DNA of 10,804 nt from Bacteroidota bacterium (lineage in GTDB: Bacteria; Bacteroidota; Bacteroidia; NS11-12g; UBA955): the NCBI GenBank assembly GCA_947460045.1, contig CANHGC010000024.1, forward strand, positions 1 to 10,804, read 5' to 3'. Both the position numbers and the translations under genes were made by a program. Below are positions 7,771-10,804 of this stretch, piece after piece. A model generated the notes under the pieces. The model was not told the origin of the DNA. It saw only the letters and a program-made list of their open reading frames with translations, and made no database searches. Numbering within the stretch: position 1 is the stretch's first letter; each line of letters opens with the position of its first letter.

Positions 7771-8646
7771 TTATAGTTTCAGGGCGGCTGATCCGATGAT
7801 GGCTGCAATGTGTTCGCCAATGACATCGGGCAGCATAGGTTTTTTTAACAACTTCAATTCTTCAATTTCGGATTGGGCTTTGGGCTCCTTTTTGTGCGTG
7901 ATTGGGTGCTGATAGATGTTCCACTCTTGTTGGTTGTATTCAAGTGCGGTGAGGTTTTCTATCCAGTCGCCGGAGTTTAGGTAAAGGACTTCGCCTTTTT
8001 CGGTACGAACAATCCTTTTTTGGGGCTGGTGGATGTGGCCGCAAATCACGGTGTGGTAATTGGATTCGATGGCCAATTCAGCGGCGGTGTTTTCGAAGTT
8101 GTTGATCCATGAAACCGCTTTCTTCACACTCTCTTTTACCCGTTTGCTGAGGCTCATGCGCTCTTTGCCAAAAAATTGAAGCAGTTGGTTGATGCGATGG
8201 TTTAGCCAAATGAGGAGGTCGTAGCCTTTGCCACCCAGTTGGGCAAGAAAACGGGCCGAACCTTTGGTGGTGGCATCAAAAACATCGCCATGAAAAATCC
8301 AAACTCGCTTGCCATCGAGTTGAAGGACCAGTTTGTCATCCAGGAGGATGTTTCCGAGCTGAGTGCCTGAGTATCTGCGAAGCGCTTCGTCGTGGTTTCC
8401 AGTGATGTAATATACTTGCGTTCCTTGTGTGCTGAGTTTTAAAATCTCGCGAACAACTTGCATGTGTTGCGGTGGGAAAAAGGATTTCCGAAACTGCCAA
8501 ATGTCGATGATATCGCCATTCAAGACCAATATTTCTGGCTCAATGGATTTAAGGTATTGGGTAATTTCTTCTGCGTGACAGCCGAAAGTTCCCAGGTGTA
8601 AGTCGCTTAGAACACAAACTTGAACTTTTCTTTTGGATGGTATCAT
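7771..8646 (-). CDS. Metallophosphoesterase, UDP-2,3-diacylglucosamine diphosphatase-like (LpxH family)
   Basis: A 291-residue calcineurin-like phosphoesterase. All metal-site motifs are present in order: DLHLG at 15-19, GDIID at 44-48, GNHDE at 83-87, FHGD at 118-121 and GHIHQP at 203-208. The spacing and a GDWIENLTALEY segment (226-237) fit the LpxH-like proteins of Bacteroidota, which are annotated as removing UMP from UDP-2,3-diacylglucosamine to give lipid X in lipid A synthesis. Whether this copy is the true LpxH or a paralogue with another substrate cannot be told here, so no symbol is given. A Lys/Glu-rich tail (about 251-270) ends in a short hydrophobic helix. The start at 8646 (MIPSKRKVQVCVLSDLHLG) is preferred over an in-frame ATG at 8682: it puts the first motif near the N-terminus as usual, and the longer start would cover the likely promoter. 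It is first in a two-gene operon with the glycosyltransferase and divergent from ppk1. Confidence 0.9.
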   Translation of the reverse strand: MIPSKRKVQVCVLSDLHLGTFGCHAEEITQYLKSIEPEILVLNGDIIDIWQFRKSFFPPQHMQVVREILKLSTQGTQVYYITGNHDEALRRYSGTQLGNILLDDKLVLQLDGKRVWIFHGDVFDATTKGSARFLAQLGGKGYDLLIWLNHRINQLLQFFGKERMSLSKRVKESVKKAVSWINNFENTAAELAIESNYHTVICGHIHQPQKRIVRTEKGEVLYLNSGDWIENLTALEYNQQEWNIYQHPITHKKEPKAQSEIEELKLLKKPMLPDVIGEHIAAIIGSAALKL

Positions 8647-8654
8647 GGAAGCCT

Positions 8655-8661
8655 CAAAATA
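8655..8661 (-). promoter_or_regulatory. Weak -7-like element of the metallophosphoesterase operon
   Basis: On the minus strand this reads TATTTTG, which has the TA and TTTG halves of the Bacteroidota -7 element but one spacer base instead of two. It ends 8 bases before the ATG at 8646, a position like the candidate boxes of metG and tamL. A one-mismatch alternative, TAACCTTG, lies at 8740-8733. Both are weak. Confidence 0.25.
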
Positions 8662-8672
8662 CCATTTGGTAT
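8659..8672. promoter_or_regulatory. Operator-like palindrome in the divergent intergenic region
   Basis: ATACCA-TT-TGGTAT is a perfect inverted repeat with 6-base arms and a 2-base centre. It lies 12 bases upstream of the metallophosphoesterase start and overlaps the candidate -7 element. A dimeric regulator could bind here, but no regulator gene is in the window. It is too short to act as a terminator. Confidence 0.35.
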
Positions 8673-8820
8673 GTTGGTGCAATGCAATGAGATGGTGGTG
8701 TTTGTGTTGTTTTGGTGTTACGGGATGGTTGGCAAGGTTAAGGCATTGTTTATAATTTCAGTAACCTTGATAAAACATATCCTTATTGAATTGGTAATAC
8801 TCGGGCTTTGGTTGGGGAGG

Positions 8821-8828
8821 CATCTTTG
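8821..8828 (+). promoter_or_regulatory. Possible -7 element of ppk1
   Basis: CATCTTTG is one base from TAnnTTTG (first base C for T) and ends 23 bases before the ppk1 ATG, a spacing much like that of the exact box before DUF4175. No -33 TTG was found at the normal distance. Confidence 0.4.
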
Positions 8829-8835
8829 TATTAGG

Positions 8836-8846
8836 GTATATTATAC
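8836..8846. promoter_or_regulatory. Short palindrome just upstream of ppk1
   Basis: GTATA-T-TATAC has perfect 5-base arms around one base and ends 5 bases before the ppk1 start codon. It would lie in the leader or at the transcription start. It could be an operator, but AT-rich palindromes of this size arise often by chance. Confidence 0.2.
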
Positions 8847-8851
8847 ACTGG

Positions 8852-10804
8852 ATGGTAAAGAAGTTATTGATTAACAGGGATATAAGTTGGCTGTCGTTCA
8901 ACGGTAGGGTGTTGCAAGAGGCTGCGGATGAGCAAAATCACATTTACGATCGTTTGCGATTTTTGGGGATTTTTTCCAACAATTTGGATGAATTTTTCCG
9001 TGTGAGGGTGGCTACCCTCAACCGAATGATCAAGGTTGCGAACAGCAAGGCAAAAATGCATTTGGAGCAACATCCCGATAAGATTTTGGGACAGATTATG
9101 TCGATTGTACTCACCCAGCAATCGCAATTTGAGAAAATATATCGTGAGTTGGTGGTTGAGATGGAGTCGCGTAAGATCTATTTCAAAACCGATAAGCAAT
9201 TGAATAAGGTTCAGCGAGAATTCGTTGAGAATTTTTTTGAGGAGAAGTTGCACACGCGCATTGTGCCGTTGATGATTGAGTCGATCCCTTCGATGCCACT
9301 TTTGAGGGATCGCAGTGTGTATTTGGCTTGTGTTTTGGGCCATACGCAATCGGCGATGATGCATCGATACGCGTTAATCGAAATACCTGTGGGTGATTTG
9401 CCTCGTGTGGTGGTATTGCCATCGGCCAAGGGTACCCAGGATTTGATATTGCTGGAAGACATCGTGCGATACAATTTGCCGTATTTGTTTGCGCCTTTTG
9501 GGTTCGATAAATTCATGGGGCATTTGATCAAGGTAACTCGCGATGCCGAATTGGATTTGGACAGTGATTTCCATTCCAATTTGATTGATGATTTGGAGAA
9601 AGGTTTGAAGAATCGGAAGAAGGGGAAAGCCACTCGATTTGTGTACGACAAAAATATCGATCCCAATTTGTTGGATTTCATGATGCGACGGTTGGGGTTG
9701 AACAAGAAGGACCACATGGTGCCGGGCGGCAGGATTCACAATTTCAAAGATTTCATGGACTTTCCGAAGCAGGTTTTCAACGACTTGGTTTCAAGGCCAA
9801 AGCCCTTTGTGCATCCCTTGTTGGTTCAGCCTTGTAGGATCATGGATGTGGTTGCCAAACGCGATGTGATGTTGCATTTTCCTTATCATTCTTTCGATAG
9901 CGTGATTGATTTGTTCAGGGAGGCGGCGATTGATCCGGCGGTGTTGAGTATTCGGGTGACCTTGTATCGCCTCGCGAAGGATTCAAGAATCATTAATGCT
10001 TTGATCAACGCGGTTCGAAATGGAAAGAGCGTGTCTGTGGTGATTGAGTTGAAGGCGAGATTCGATGAAGAGGCCAATTTGTATTGGAAGCGCAGGTTGG
10101 AGGAAGAGGGTGTTCGGGTATACATTGGGGTGCCGGAGATGAAAATTCACGCAAAAATTTGTGTGATCAAAAGAAGGGAATTCAATAGAACCACCCAATT
10201 TGGATTCGTGAGTACCGGGAATTTGAATGAGAGTACGGCTAGGGTATATGCGGATCATTGTTTGTTGACATCGAACAGACAGATCATGGCGGATATCAAT
10301 CGTGTGTTTGATTGTTTGGAAAAGCCCGTGCCCAGTTTGTTGGCCTTGAAATCGTGCAAAGTACTGATCCCAGCGCCGGTGAACATGCGCAAATATTTTG
10401 GGACTTTGATTCAGAAACAGGTGGCATTGGCGAGGAAGAAAAAACCGGCGTCTTTGGTCATCAAATTGAACAGTTTGTCTGATGAAATTTTGATTGAAGA
10501 ACTCTATGCAGCGGCCAAGGCGGGTGTTGGAACGAGCTTCGTGATTCGAGGGATATTTTGTCCGGTCATGGACCAAAAAGCATTCAAGAAGAAGCCACAG
10601 GCCATCTCTATTGTGGATCAATTTTTGGAGCATGCGAGGGTCTTTATTTTTGGATTGGGGGATCAGCAGCAAGTGTTTATATCGTCGGCCGACTGGATGG
10701 TGAGAAATCTCGATCACAGGGTGGAGGTTGCTTGTCCGATCATGGACCCAAAGATCAGGGAAGAATTATCACATATTATGAACATACAGTTGAGGGAGAA
10801 TGTA
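8852..10804 (+). CDS. ppk1: Polyphosphate kinase 1, truncated at 3' by the window end
   Basis: 651 codons are visible with no stop. PPK1 proteins are near 690 residues, so roughly 40 are missing. The enzyme reversibly moves the terminal phosphate of ATP onto a growing polyphosphate chain, through a phospho-histidine, usually at the inner membrane. The N domain begins with INRDISWLSFNGRVL (7-21) and SNNLDEFFRVRVATL (42-56), with ATP-contacting Asn44. Matching E. coli numbering by spacing, Arg373 (LYRLAKDS), Arg403 (ELKARFDEEAN), catalytic His433 (KIHAK), Tyr466 and Asp468 (VYADH), Arg566 (VIRG) and His594 (LEHAR) are all conserved. The late signature FISSADWMVRNLDHRVEVACP (609-629) is intact. 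Between Arg566 and His594 the usual PG..G.SENI stretch is replaced by a lysine-rich sequence of the same length (about 571-584). ATG 8852 is chosen because INRDISWL follows at the usual distance. It is divergent from the phosphatase operon and may have its own promoter. Confidence 0.97.
   Translation, partial: MVKKLLINRDISWLSFNGRVLQEAADEQNHIYDRLRFLGIFSNNLDEFFRVRVATLNRMIKVANSKAKMHLEQHPDKILGQIMSIVLTQQSQFEKIYRELVVEMESRKIYFKTDKQLNKVQREFVENFFEEKLHTRIVPLMIESIPSMPLLRDRSVYLACVLGHTQSAMMHRYALIEIPVGDLPRVVVLPSAKGTQDLILLEDIVRYNLPYLFAPFGFDKFMGHLIKVTRDAELDLDSDFHSNLIDDLEKGLKNRKKGKATRFVYDKNIDPNLLDFMMRRLGLNKKDHMVPGGRIHNFKDFMDFPKQVFNDLVSRPKPFVHPLLVQPCRIMDVVAKRDVMLHFPYHSFDSVIDLFREAAIDPAVLSIRVTLYRLAKDSRIINALINAVRNGKSVSVVIELKARFDEEANLYWKRRLEEEGVRVYIGVPEMKIHAKICVIKRREFNRTTQFGFVSTGNLNESTARVYADHCLLTSNRQIMADINRVFDCLEKPVPSLLALKSCKVLIPAPVNMRKYFGTLIQKQVALARKKKPASLVIKLNSLSDEILIEELYAAAKAGVGTSFVIRGIFCPVMDQKAFKKKPQAISIVDQFLEHARVFIFGLGDQQQVFISSADWMVRNLDHRVEVACPIMDPKIREELSHIMNIQLRENV

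Larger units (their letters stand above)
8647..8851. other. Divergent intergenic region between the metallophosphoesterase and ppk1 genes
   Basis: This 205-base gap is the longest in the window. It holds two small palindromes (8659-8672 and 8836-8846), a near-consensus -7 box facing ppk1 (8821-8828), and an AT-rich middle. I see no RNA gene and no credible small protein gene in it. Confidence 0.6.

Noticed and set aside
8729..8756. TTGGCA, 16-base spacer, TATAAT: looks like an E. coli-type promoter toward ppk1
   Set aside because: The Bacteroidota primary sigma factor uses a different -7 element, so this match is probably chance; kept only as a reserve candidate.
8620..8874. 84-residue plus-strand open frame in the divergent intergenic region
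   Set aside because: It overlaps the metallophosphoesterase start and runs into ppk1 in the wrong frame; the Leu/Val/Cys-rich translation matches no family.
9983..10717. 244-residue minus-strand open frame opposite ppk1
   Set aside because: It is a shadow of the highly conserved PPK1 catalytic domain; its translation has no motif.

Overview
The window looks like a chromosomal segment from a member of the Bacteroidota. The evidence is a TamL-type assembly lipoprotein, a large DUF4175-type membrane protein, a methionyl-tRNA synthetase with the KISTS form of the KMSKS loop, a PPK1 of the Bacteroidota sequence type, no obvious Shine-Dalgarno motifs, and two exact matches to the Bacteroidota promoter -7 element TAnnTTTG at the right places. 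I cannot place it below phylum. I see no mobile element, CRISPR array, tRNA or rRNA gene, and nothing that marks recent transfer.

Layout from left to right: (1) the 5' end of tamL on the minus strand (1-347, running off the window); (2) a SpoU/TrmH-type RNA methyltransferase on the plus strand (341-1054), whose start overlaps the tamL start head to head; (3) a 106-base gap with a 15-base direct repeat and a -7 box; (4) a 1135-residue DUF4175-type protein (1161-4568); (5) metG (4587-6737), with its own -7 box right after the preceding stop; (6) a two-gene minus-strand operon, transcribed from right to left: an LpxH-like metallophosphoesterase (8646-7771), then an MJ1255-type glycosyltransferase (7759-6644) whose last codons run antisense into the end of metG; (7) a 205-base divergent intergenic region with two small palindromes; (8) ppk1 on the plus strand (8852 to the window end, truncated at 3').

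The genes do not form one pathway. There is an envelope theme (TamL; DUF4175 protein; LpxH-like phosphatase with a glycosyltransferase, perhaps acting on lipid A or another glycolipid), a translation theme (RNA methyltransferase, MetRS) and polyphosphate synthesis (PPK1). Gene packing is very tight: one pair overlaps at the starts, another at the ends, and no gap exceeds 205 bases. The plus strand is G-rich over C even inside minus-strand genes, which fits it being the leading replication strand.

I did not find a clear new defence or mobile system. The items most worth a second look are the uncharacterised DUF4175 protein, the overlapping head-to-head starts of tamL and the methyltransferase, the antisense 3' overlap of the glycosyltransferase with metG, and a rewritten, normally conserved segment of PPK1 close to its second catalytic histidine.
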